Positions 1 through 8,085 of a stretch of DNA of 48,431 bases are shown here, one piece after another (positions within the stretch are counted from its first letter, which is position 1; every line of letters begins with the position of its first letter). Source of the DNA: Alphaproteobacteria bacterium (lineage in GTDB: Bacteria > Pseudomonadota > Alphaproteobacteria > Elsterales > Elsteraceae). The notes under the pieces are model-generated. The model was not told the origin of the DNA. It worked only from the letters and a program-made list of their open reading frames with translations, and did no database searches. Position numbers and translations under genes: made by a program. The stretch covers positions 1-48,431 of the forward strand of contig RDXE01000049.1 in the NCBI GenBank assembly GCA_004292755.1, written 5' to 3'.

Positions 1-74
1 GTGGCGGCGAAGGTCGTCGGCGTAAGGTGGCCGAACGCGGAATGAGGACGGCTTCGATTTCAGCCTGCACGCGC

Positions 75-1469
75 TTATCCAATTTCTGGCTTCAGGATAG
101 AAAATCGATATGCTCGATAAATCTCCTCACGCTCGTGGAGGACTGTGCCAGCAGTCTCTGATGACAATACAGACCATTTGTCATTGCCGCAGTATACTGT
201 GGCATCAGAGAAACCTGAGATCACTGGTTCTCCAAGCTGGGACATCGCTGCCAAGAATGACTTTACCTCGGTGCGGTCCATGGTAAGGAGTTCTGCTGTG
301 ACATGATCAAGCCAAAAACGACTATCTGTATTCAGTAATAATCCACGAACGGCGTTTGATATCCGTCGCATTGGATTTTGTCTCAAGTACATTGAGGCGC
401 CTTCGAGAATAACCAGTGTCGATTTGTGAGGATCGTATCCAGCCTCTCGGATCTTTGTGGGCCAGTTATCAAGCCGTAGGTCAACAGGTATGTTAACCAC
501 GTGTGGTGATGATTGCCCTAGCTCGGTCAGGCGCCGATCACGCTCGCGCAGCATGTCTTCCAAGTCACAAATGAACCACATTTGGTGTGTACCGGCGAAT
601 TCAAGCGGCTTAGCGTCAAACCCGACACCGAGGACCAGAACTTGCGTGTGCTCGGCCCCTAGAGTGTTGAGGTAGGTGCGCAGATGCTTGGTGCGGGCCG
701 CCACCATATGCGGCAACTGCGGTGACGCGCGTGAGATCCGCAAGCCGATGGCGAGTCCTTGATCGCCAGCCAGACTGCGAGACAGTGCATCTCCCCGAAG
801 GCCAGCCAGACTGCGCGACAGCGAATCTCCACGAAGCGCAGCAATGATCAAGGCGGATGTTTTTCTCCGTTCGAGCTGCACTGCTGTTACATGATCTTCC
901 TGAGTGCGTAAGTGATCCGCATACAGCTCCATCTCGTGCTCTGCTATAGCAACGAGGTCAGTGCCCTGATAAATGCGGACCTTATCCTTCAGTTCGCATC
1001 GCCCTTGAGTGGCCAGTTGCTTGCGCATCTCGATCACGCGAGCCGGTTCAATGGAAAGCTCGCTTCTCAGTGTGCCAGTTCCTGCGCGTAAGTGTTCAAC
1101 CCGTCCAGATTTTAGCCAGAATTGAACCGGCAACGCATTGCATAGATCGTGAATTCCCACAACATAACATCCCGGCAATGTCGCAAACATGCCAATACCC
1201 AACGTGTAGTCTGCGATCAGATAAAAGATGGTAGCCTGATGAGTTCCATTCAGATTCATTGATGTTTCGAGCAACGGAACTGATAAGATGGTTTTCTCAG
1301 GTGTGATCTGTTCGGCCTGGAACCCAACAAATCTCAACAAAGGCACCAGCTCGCGAAGCTTCTCAGTCACACGCGACGGATCGCAGAGGTCTCGATGCAA
1401 ACGAAGCGTACCGTCATCCGGTTTCAGGGCTAGTTTATCCCCCGCTCCGCCGCCATTGGTGTCAATCAT
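75..1469 (-). CDS. Hotdog thioesterase-like domain fused to LCM-family O-methyltransferase
   Basis: Two enzyme-like halves lie on one 464-residue chain. Residues about 35-200 resemble the DUF4442/PaaI hotdog-fold thioesterases. The C-terminal half (about 245-464) resembles the leucine carboxyl methyltransferase family, the SAM-dependent O-methyltransferases seen in polyketide and lipid tailoring. It has the SAM-loop motif VLVLGVGFDAK and the acidic ICDLEDM segment that follows. A 12-residue tandem duplication lies in the linker. The start at 1469 is preferred over the ATG at 1475 because an AGAGG ribosome site sits 6 bases before it. No signal peptide or membrane segment is visible. The fusion suggests an acyl substrate that is both hydrolysed or presented and methyl-esterified, but the substrate is unknown. 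Assignment of the second half is firmer than the first. Confidence 0.8.
   Translation of the reverse strand: MIDTNGGGAGDKLALKPDDGTLRLHRDLCDPSRVTEKLRELVPLLRFVGFQAEQITPEKTILSVPLLETSMNLNGTHQATIFYLIADYTLGIGMFATLPGCYVVGIHDLCNALPVQFWLKSGRVEHLRAGTGTLRSELSIEPARVIEMRKQLATQGRCELKDKVRIYQGTDLVAIAEHEMELYADHLRTQEDHVTAVQLERRKTSALIIAALRGDSLSRSLAGLRGDALSRSLAGDQGLAIGLRISRASPQLPHMVAARTKHLRTYLNTLGAEHTQVLVLGVGFDAKPLEFAGTHQMWFICDLEDMLRERDRRLTELGQSSPHVVNIPVDLRLDNWPTKIREAGYDPHKSTLVILEGASMYLRQNPMRRISNAVRGLLLNTDSRFWLDHVTAELLTMDRTEVKSFLAAMSQLGEPVISGFSDATVYCGNDKWSVLSSETAGTVLHEREEIYRAYRFSILKPEIG
765..836. repeat. 36-bp tandem duplication inside a coding region
   Basis: Two adjacent 36-base units (765-800 and 801-836) begin with the same 15 bases and differ at only a few positions. 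On the minus strand they encode the 12-residue repeats LRGDSLSRSLAG and LRGDALSRSLAG in the linker between the thioesterase-like and methyltransferase domains. The length is a multiple of three, so the reading frame is kept. Confidence 0.9.
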
Positions 1470-1615
1470 GGCCATCCTCTTTCTTCATTGAAATGAACCC
1501 CTTGGTCTTTTTTCAAGACGCGGCCGCGCAGACCAAGGAAAACCCAAAATACCATGGGGTTTCGGCCAACTGACCGAGCCCCCTGGTCTGGGTCGTCCTG
1601 CCTGTCCGGGCGGTG

Positions 1616-3085
1616 TCAGAATCGAAAGCTGACCTCCGCCTTCACGTAGGTTGCATCGCGGCCACCAGACGCAGTCAGCGCAGGGCCGGCCATGAGGTGG
1701 ACAGCCTCAAAGACAAGATCGGTCCCGCGGGCCAGAGTGGTCTCGACACGCACCTGGCCGTAGCTTCCGATCCGCAAGCCGCCGCTATTGCCTGCAGTGC
1801 CAGCGACTGGTGCAAGCGGCTGGGCGTAGACTGCGTCCTGCGCCGTTTGTCGCCACAACCAGCCCGCGCCGAGGTGGACGCGGGTGTTGGTGTATGGTGT
1901 CAGCGTCAGGTTGGGCTTGAGGTGAATCAGGTTCGCGAAGCCAGTGTAGCCAGCATCGGTGAAATAGCCGCCGCGGGGAAACAGTGGATTGAAGGTCGCA
2001 AGACGGCCGTCGCGTGGGTTGTCATCGCCGGAGGCGGCGTCAAACTGAAGGCCCAGGCGAGGGTTCCAGGGCAGTGCGGTCAGGCGCCAGCCCGCGGTGC
2101 TGCCGATCGCCCAGGCCCGCACCTCCCGGCCAGCGAAACGACCGCCCTGCAGCACAGCCTCGAGATCGGCGTCGAGCCCGCCATCCGCCCAGGTCACGCG
2201 TGCCCCAAGCACATCGCGGGTCTCATCCGCGCGCACGCCGCCGAAGCGCGCGCCATCGCGGTCATACCGGTAGCCGTAAAGGGCTGCGCCAAGGGCGGTG
2301 TTCGCAACTCGCGTCGCCTCGGCGCGCAAACCGATGAAGCGGATGTCGGCGTCGCCTTGATCGTCGAAGCCGCGTCGATCCCGGTTCTCAACCGGCTGAA
2401 CCGCAAAGGCTGTCAAGCGTGTGCTCGGCGCGGTCCAGTCGGCGCGCAGGCCGTCGAAGGCCTGGCGGACATTGGGCCCATTGCGCACCGTCACAAACCG
2501 CTGCGCATCAAAGCCAAGCTCCTGGCGGCCAAGACGGACCGTCACCGTACCTGTGCCCAGTGGGCCACGTACGTCGGCAAAGGCTTGCTGCAGATCGAGT
2601 TGGTTCTCGTCAGATGGCGCGAGCGGTTTGCGCTTGCCAGCCACCCCATGGCTGCCGAGTTCAAGAAAGACGCGGGCGTGCTCGCCAAGGCGCAGATCGC
2701 CGTGCAGCAGCAGCCGTGTGAGCAGGGCATCGTCGGCGTGCCGACGCGGCGCGAAGGGCAAGCCGCGCCGCTCATAGGTTGCACGCGCCTGCGCACCGAA
2801 GGAAAGACTAATGCCGTCAGCAAGTTCGAGGTGCTTGAGCCGGGCGATGGGGTCGCCTGCTGCCGCCCGCGCGGCGAGGCTGCGATAGTCCTCTTCCCAC
2901 CGAAACAGACGCGGCGGCGGTAGGTCCGTCGCAAGGATGGGGCTCGGCGCGAGCATCATGCCAATTGCGACTGCAAACCCCAGGACTCGAGGGCTGGTGA
3001 GGGCCGACGGCGCTCGCACGCAACCCGATGGAACGGTTGCGCGGGTCCTTCCGCCAACTCTCGTGACGCGATGCCTTGCCTGCAT
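1616..3085 (-). CDS. Alginate-export-family outer-membrane porin
   Basis: This is a predicted outer-membrane beta-barrel of the alginate export (AlgE-like) family. These proteins let anionic polysaccharides or other small solutes cross the outer membrane; many relatives are not alginate-specific. A hydrophobic stretch ending in an ILA-TD cleavage-like site lies near residues 33-53. Alternating hydrophobic/polar strands, many Gly/Arg/Asp turns and motifs such as RLGRQELGFDAQRF follow, and the protein ends in Phe as outer-membrane barrels do. The start is uncertain: ATG at 3085 gives a long basic leader, and GTG at 3019 would give a more usual signal peptide. The gene stands alone, so context does not identify a substrate. 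Confidence 0.8.
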   Translation of the reverse strand: MQARHRVTRVGGRTRATVPSGCVRAPSALTSPRVLGFAVAIGMMLAPSPILATDLPPPRLFRWEEDYRSLAARAAAGDPIARLKHLELADGISLSFGAQARATYERRGLPFAPRRHADDALLTRLLLHGDLRLGEHARVFLELGSHGVAGKRKPLAPSDENQLDLQQAFADVRGPLGTGTVTVRLGRQELGFDAQRFVTVRNGPNVRQAFDGLRADWTAPSTRLTAFAVQPVENRDRRGFDDQGDADIRFIGLRAEATRVANTALGAALYGYRYDRDGARFGGVRADETRDVLGARVTWADGGLDADLEAVLQGGRFAGREVRAWAIGSTAGWRLTALPWNPRLGLQFDAASGDDNPRDGRLATFNPLFPRGGYFTDAGYTGFANLIHLKPNLTLTPYTNTRVHLGAGWLWRQTAQDAVYAQPLAPVAGTAGNSGGLRIGSYGQVRVETTLARGTDLVFEAVHLMAGPALTASGGRDATYVKAEVSFRF

Positions 3086-3245
3086 ACCCTAACCCCATAC
3101 CCGTTGATGGCGACGACAGGACCGGCCAGCAGCGCCCCAGTGCGGGTGAAAGTGCCTGTTGCTCTCCGGCACACAGTGAGCGGTGCGATTGAACGCAGGC
3201 GCGGCTGCCAGCCGGGTCACCAACACTGGCAAAGCTGTGGCGATA

Positions 3246-3293
3246 CAGACCGCCCAGGCGGTTTGGTCCAGGCGTTTTGGCCCAGGCGGTCTG
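3246..3293 (-). terminator. Inverted repeat, possible terminator after the hydrolase gene
   Basis: CAGACCGCC (3246-3254) and GGCGGTCTG (3285-3293) form a 9-bp perfect stem. The loop itself holds repeated CCAGGCG-type motifs. It lies 12 bases past the stop of the hydrolase ending at 3305. No T tract follows, so Rho-independent function is uncertain. Confidence 0.4.
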
Positions 3294-3304
3294 CGGACAA
3301 GCGA

Positions 3305-3943
3305 CTAGGCTGCGCGCGACATGCCGCCAGCATCCTGCGCGGTGTATCCAAACAGATGTTCGTTGAACACCGATTGGATCGGTTCCTTGTACGGGCCCAG
3401 GTGATCATGCAGCAGCTCAGCGGCCACAGACACCCACGTGGTCATGATGCAGCCCGCATTGTTCATGCGCAAAATGCAGGCATCCTCGGCGCGCTTGCTC
3501 CAAGCACCAGAGGCATCCAGCACACAATAGACCTCAAAGCCTTCACGGACCGCCTGCACGGCGGGAAACACCAGACAGACATCGGTTGTGAGGGCTGACA
3601 TAATCAACTTTTTGCGGCCGGTCGCCTTTACTGCCGCGACATAGGCTGGGTCTTCCCAGCAGTTCACCATGTGGCGGTTGATCACGGACAGGTCTGGGAA
3701 CAGTGCGGTGATTTCCGGCATCAGCGCACCGTTGATGCCTTGCGCGAACGACGAGGTTAGCACCGTCGGCATCCCGGTGCGGGCTGCCAGCTTTGCTGTC
3801 GCGATGATGTTGTTGCGCAGATCAGCTGTCTCAATCGACTTGATACCCGGAAAAAAACCTTCCTGGTGGTCGATCAGCAGCATGGCAGCGTTCTCAACTG
3901 ACAGCCGGGTGCGGAAAGGGTCAAGGCGGGGGTCGAGGCTCAT
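3305..3943 (-). CDS. Isochorismatase-family cysteine hydrolase (YcaC-like)
   Basis: Cytoplasmic cysteine hydrolase of the isochorismatase superfamily, closest in style to YcaC-type proteins; the natural substrate of that subgroup is not known. The 212-residue product carries the strand ending in catalytic Asp (LLIDHQ, D25) and the nucleophile motif TTDVC (C123) followed by the cis-peptide-type LVFPA segment. Start at 3943 was chosen because a GGAGAG ribosome site lies 6 bases upstream; the longer reading frame to 3991 has no such site. It is monocistronic, with a palindrome about 48 bases upstream. Two relatives occur in this window, at 25364 and 40177. Confidence 0.88.
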   Translation of the reverse strand: MSLDPRLDPFRTRLSVENAAMLLIDHQEGFFPGIKSIETADLRNNIIATAKLAARTGMPTVLTSSFAQGINGALMPEITALFPDLSVINRHMVNCWEDPAYVAAVKATGRKKLIMSALTTDVCLVFPAVQAVREGFEVYCVLDASGAWSKRAEDACILRMNNAGCIMTTWVSVAAELLHDHLGPYKEPIQSVFNEHLFGYTAQDAGGMSRAA

Positions 3944-4282
3944 CCGTCGCTCTCCAAACAAAGACGGCGCACTACTGCGCGGGTGTTCCAAGTAGATGAG
4001 GCGCCTCTACTCAAATTCTTTCATTGATTCGCTGGCTTTTGCCGATGCTTGCGGACCCTGTTGCAGAGTCGACTGGCCTCAGGTGGAATTGCCTGATTGG
4101 GAGAGGTGAAAGGCTTCACCCAACGCACAGGGATTGAGCCTGACGGCGCGTTGCACCAGAGCGGCTTCGCCGCGCATGTCATCGGCGATGTTGGAACAGA
4201 CGGCTTGGCCTTGCCACGGCCAGCCTCACCTCAAGGCCCCGCACCGGGCGGATCAGGTGTTTGGGCTTTCCGCAGCCGCCAG
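3944..4282. other. Intergenic region between hydrolase and methyltransferase operon
   Basis: No convincing gene on either strand. It holds the palindrome at 3991-4011 and a short hairpin, GGTGAA-AGGC-TTCACC, at 4105-4120. That hairpin lies downstream of the glycosylation operon (stop at 4283) and could help end its transcript, but it has no T tract. Confidence 0.5.
3991..4011. promoter_or_regulatory. Operator-like palindrome upstream of the hydrolase
   Basis: AGTAGA (3991-3996) and TCTACT (4006-4011) are perfect inverted repeats. They flank a centre that contains the 10-base palindrome GAGGCGCCTC (3998-4007). The site is about 48 bases before the hydrolase start at 3943, where an operator or activator site would be expected. 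The regulator is unknown. Confidence 0.4.
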
Positions 4283-7039
4283 TCAGCTCGGGATGGTCTT
4301 CTTGCGCAGGATCACCAAGTCCTGTCCACAAGCAAGACCTGGCAGGATGTCCAAGACGGCAAAGTTTGTTGTGAGCTGAGTGCGAATATAGTCAGTCGAG
4401 CGCAGAATGCGGCCACTCGCATTGTGCAAGCCTGTCTGCTGGGCAGACCGTAAATCCGCCTCGGATGTTTGATAAAGACAGGATTGCGCAAAGCCCTGAA
4501 CAGATAGGAGCAACAATCCATCAGGTTCCAGAAGGCGTTCCATTTCCCTCAACCACGCTTGCTCCGCTGCGTGATCCAGGTTGGTTACTGCGGAGAGGGC
4601 GATGATCAAGTCCACCTGCTGATCTGGATAGTCGAGGCTGGCCGGACCCGCCAGCTGCAAAACCTCCACCCCTGGTGTCGGGGACTGGGTGAAACTGGTC
4701 CGGCAATAGGTGACGAAATCGTCGTCGGACTCGGCACACACAAGATCGCTGACAAAGCGGATCAGGTATCGGGTGAGTTGTCCCGCCCGACAGCCCCATT
4801 CCAGCACGCGGCGAAAGTCACTCAAACCCCGACCGACCAAGGCTCGCAGGCAGCCATCAATCCGGTGGGCATTCGTGGCACCGCCCAGGCGAAAGGCCAC
4901 GGCATCAGGACTGCCGATGCTGCGGGTGAGGAGGTCTATGGGGGGCAGGGGTGCTTCGAGAGCTGGGTCCAGGAGATACCACGCGGTCCGATACGATGGC
5001 TGACTGTGCGGTCCAGCAAACCGAACATCCAGTGTCGCAACGCCATTGGGAAACAGGCTGCCATCCGGTGGACAGGCATGATGGATCTGGAACCGCGCCG
5101 AGCCCGCCTGCGGCAGCAGCCCAAAAAACGTCGTCAAGTCGGGCGATGGCAGCGGCCACTCCACGTGCGTGGCAGGAGCATCATTGACGACGAAGGTAAC
5201 GGTGGCCGGGTCTTCCCACACCGTCAGCAGCCATCCGCTCACGGTCAATCCAGCGTCGCTGAGCGACAGCGTGTGCGGCAGCCATCGAAGGTCACGCACG
5301 ACGGCCAACTGCATCTCTGCCTGTTCGGCACTGATCGGTGCCGGGGGCTGGTTGGATGGCGGACGGTGCTGGGTGAAGCCCTCTGCTGGTGGCGTGCGGT
5401 GGGCCACCACGGTGCACATCGGTACGGCCATACCATCCTCGACGCGCAGTTGAGAATGGTAACTGACCTCGGCATGCGGAAATCCAAGACACTCCAAGGC
5501 GCGCACCAGGAAGGCTGGAGAGAATGACCACCAAGTGTCGAACGCTGGCGCCTCCAGACCGGGCAGCAGCCGAATGACGGGTAGGGACCCAAGCGTTAGG
5601 TCAAACAGTTCTGTCACAATGATGGTGTTTCGCACCCGTGCAGCCACTCCCTCCAGGACTGAGAACGGGGAGCGTGTGTGCAAAAGAACCGCCGCAAACA
5701 ACCCGACATCAAAATCACCAAGCGTGGCCGGAAGGGTTTCTGGATCGGCTTCAATCAATGAGACCTTCGATTCATACAGGTGATGCAGATACCAGAAGCT
5801 GTTTCTGACGGCGATGATGTGCTGTTCATGGGTTTGGCGCCAGCGCTCACGATCCTGACCGCTTAGGGGAACACTGTCCCACAGGCGCTCCATGGAGGGC
5901 TCGATAGCAGTCACCGTTGCACCGGCCCGCTCCATGTGAAAGGAGAGATAGCCGCTGGCCGGGCCAACCTCCAGCACCGAGCAACCATCCAAAGAAATCC
6001 CCCCCAAATAGGCGGCTACGTTCGGTCGCAGGTCCCATTGCCCCTCGGTCGGCCCCTCGGGTAGGTCGACCCGGTGGTAGAAGCGGCACTCCTCTCGCAG
6101 GGGAGCGGGCTTGTGGATCCGCCGGAAGCTGCCGCGCCCGCCGGGGCGCACTGCTCGGCCACTGGGATCGCCCTTGCGCCACGCGACCCCAGTCCAATCC
6201 ACTTGGTCCAGTGGCGCGGTGATCCCATGGCGCGATCGGAAGGTGTCCACGGCTTCACGGCAAGGCGGGAGGGCGCCATAGTCATCAACAATAATGAAGC
6301 CGCCGGGGACAACCTTCTCATATAGGGCGACCAATGCGTCCATAGTCGATTCGTATAGATCACCATCTAGACGCAGCAATGCCAATTGCGTGATTGGGGC
6401 TGTTGGCAAGGTATCGCGAAACCACCCAGCCAAAAAGCAGACCTGATCGTCAAGCAGATCGTAGCGGTCAAACAGGTCCTGCACCCGTTCCAATCTAACC
6501 GCCAGGATCGGCTGATAGCGCGCACTCAGATCATAGGCGATGTCCTGACGGGCGGACGGTTCTGGCAGACCCTGAAAGGAGTCAGCCACCCACACCCGTC
6601 GGTGGGTCACCGCATGCGCAGCGAGATGCGCGCGCATGAAGATGGTTGCGCCGCCGCGCCAGACCCCGGTTTCAATGAAGTCACCTGGCAGACCCTCGTC
6701 ATGGATGATGTCGAGGCAGCGATGAAGGTGGTCCAACCGGCGGCGACCGATCATGGTGTGGCTGTGCTCCGCGAGATTGCGGGGGTCGAACAGCTCCCCG
6801 GTCGCTAGCTGCCAGTACACCATTTGGCCTTCGGCGCGCTGGGCGGCAAGATGGGCCACAATATCGGGTCGACCATCCGTGATGTTCCGAACAATCTCAG
6901 GATTTGGGCGCTCACCTGCTCGCTCACATAGCAGGATGTAGTGAAGAATTGCCTCAAGGTCTAAATAAAATTCGTTGAGCAGGGATTTTTTGACCAATCC
7001 AAGATAGCGCTCGGCAGCAGTGCGGTCTGCGGCTGTCAT
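4283..7039 (-). CDS. Three-part SAM methyltransferase (TylF-like plus two class I domains)
   Basis: A 918-residue protein with three separate methyltransferase-like regions. Residues about 60-290 match the TylF/macrocin sugar O-methyltransferase family: FIETGVWRGGATIFMR, then LRLDGDLYEST and GGFIIVDDYG, which hold the family's metal/SAM acidic residues. A second class I domain starts near 318 (VLEVGPASGYLSF at about 352). A beta-rich linker follows at about 585-690. A third domain (about 720-915) has the glycine motif VLEWGCRAGQ and an LLEPDGLLLLS strand. It overlaps the preceding gene by ATGA (7036-7039), so it is the last gene of the long minus-strand operon. The likely role is methylation of sugars added by the glycosyltransferases upstream. 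Whether all three sites are active cannot be told from sequence. Confidence 0.85.
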   Translation of the reverse strand: MTAADRTAAERYLGLVKKSLLNEFYLDLEAILHYILLCERAGERPNPEIVRNITDGRPDIVAHLAAQRAEGQMVYWQLATGELFDPRNLAEHSHTMIGRRRLDHLHRCLDIIHDEGLPGDFIETGVWRGGATIFMRAHLAAHAVTHRRVWVADSFQGLPEPSARQDIAYDLSARYQPILAVRLERVQDLFDRYDLLDDQVCFLAGWFRDTLPTAPITQLALLRLDGDLYESTMDALVALYEKVVPGGFIIVDDYGALPPCREAVDTFRSRHGITAPLDQVDWTGVAWRKGDPSGRAVRPGGRGSFRRIHKPAPLREECRFYHRVDLPEGPTEGQWDLRPNVAAYLGGISLDGCSVLEVGPASGYLSFHMERAGATVTAIEPSMERLWDSVPLSGQDRERWRQTHEQHIIAVRNSFWYLHHLYESKVSLIEADPETLPATLGDFDVGLFAAVLLHTRSPFSVLEGVAARVRNTIIVTELFDLTLGSLPVIRLLPGLEAPAFDTWWSFSPAFLVRALECLGFPHAEVSYHSQLRVEDGMAVPMCTVVAHRTPPAEGFTQHRPPSNQPPAPISAEQAEMQLAVVRDLRWLPHTLSLSDAGLTVSGWLLTVWEDPATVTFVVNDAPATHVEWPLPSPDLTTFFGLLPQAGSARFQIHHACPPDGSLFPNGVATLDVRFAGPHSQPSYRTAWYLLDPALEAPLPPIDLLTRSIGSPDAVAFRLGGATNAHRIDGCLRALVGRGLSDFRRVLEWGCRAGQLTRYLIRFVSDLVCAESDDDFVTYCRTSFTQSPTPGVEVLQLAGPASLDYPDQQVDLIIALSAVTNLDHAAEQAWLREMERLLEPDGLLLLSVQGFAQSCLYQTSEADLRSAQQTGLHNASGRILRSTDYIRTQLTTNFAVLDILPGLACGQDLVILRKKTIPS

Positions 7040-8085
7040 GATCCCGTGTCCTGTGTCGGCAGCGACCGGCTTGGCAGTACACCAGCCTGGTCGAGGGGAG
7101 GGGGCATCTGCGCACCGTTTGGGGCAGCTGCACCCGCGGGGTGACGGGAACGCTCTGGACCGGCGTCAAACCCATCGACGGATGCGCGCATCGACATGGT
7201 TTCCCCAACGCTGGCTGCGCGACCACAGCATTGAGTGTGCCACGCCAGCAGCGGCTCCAGCGCAGCGTCGGTGTTCGCCGTCAGGGCCAACTGCTGTTCC
7301 ACAGCAGCGCTATAGGGAAGATCGGCATAGGCAGCCAGCACGGCAGCTTGGCGCTGCTGCAGCACCCGCGAGGTGCGATCAAGACCAGTTACGACGGTCA
7401 AACCCGTTGGTGGCGCTGCCAGGGTGAGTATTTGCAAGTCTGGCCGCAGTGCCCTCAGACAGGGAACCAGCTTCCAAACATCGCCGGTGTAGAACCCGGT
7501 GGCGCGCTCTGGCTGGGCCGTGTGCTGGCTCAACGGCCAGGTGTCGTGCAGAACGATCACCCCCCCTGGCGTCATGCGTGCTTCCAGGGCAATGAAATCG
7601 TGCAATGCGGAGGCAAAGCAATGGTCGCCATCAATGAACGCCAGATCGATGCGCTGGGTGGCTTGCTGGAGCGCTGCAGGCAGGGTTGGCAGGACAGAAG
7701 CAAAGAACTCTTCACTCGTGACGCGGTAAACCTGCCCCTTGACGGGCAGCCGCGGCACATCGGCTGCGGGATCGATGCCGATAGCTAACGTGTCGGCCTG
7801 CACGAGGCCGAAGGTGCGGCCCGCCTCCACGCCGATCTCCACATAAACGCCCGGCTTGAGGGCGATGTGCAGGCGCGCCAGCCACGCCCGATAGTCTGGT
7901 CCTGGACGGCGCGCCAAGGACAGGCCGACATGTGCTTCAGGGATGTTTGGCTCCACCGCCAAGGCCTCGGTAAACCAGTGATCGGCTGCAGCGCGATCTC
8001 CGCGTAGCAAGGCGCGCCGACCTTCCAGCACCAACCGCCGCAGAGGCGCGGGCCAGGCAACGGTCAGCGCCAGATGCTCCTTCAC
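7036..8085 (-). CDS. TylF/Methyltransf_24-like SAM methyltransferase
   Basis: A 349-residue class I methyltransferase. A short TPR-like helix pair (about residues 15-60) precedes the catalytic region. The SAM loop is YVEIGVEAGRTFG (about 80), the acidic site LAFIDGDHC (about 150) and the HDTWP motif is near 180; this pattern is shared by sugar O-methyltransferases. The GTG start at 8085 is chosen because it overlaps the upstream stop as GTGA (8082-8085) and a GGAGGTG ribosome site lies 6 bases before it. The frame open to 8292 is only read-back into the neighbouring gene. Tight coupling to the giant glycosyltransferase gene suggests it modifies the same glycan. The C-terminal about 80 residues are low in complexity and rich in Pro/Ala. 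Confidence 0.82.
   Translation of the reverse strand: MKEHLALTVAWPAPLRRLVLEGRRALLRGDRAAADHWFTEALAVEPNIPEAHVGLSLARRPGPDYRAWLARLHIALKPGVYVEIGVEAGRTFGLVQADTLAIGIDPAADVPRLPVKGQVYRVTSEEFFASVLPTLPAALQQATQRIDLAFIDGDHCFASALHDFIALEARMTPGGVIVLHDTWPLSQHTAQPERATGFYTGDVWKLVPCLRALRPDLQILTLAAPPTGLTVVTGLDRTSRVLQQRQAAVLAAYADLPYSAAVEQQLALTANTDAALEPLLAWHTQCCGRAASVGETMSMRASVDGFDAGPERSRHPAGAAAPNGAQMPPPLDQAGVLPSRSLPTQDTGS

Noticed and set aside
1-74. Left edge considered as the end of another gene
   Set aside because: Too short to show any recognisable protein on either strand.
1613-2923. Long plus-strand open frame (436 codons) opposite the porin gene
   Set aside because: It is an antisense shadow of GC-rich coding DNA. 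The minus strand encodes a full barrel protein, and the plus frame shows no family features.
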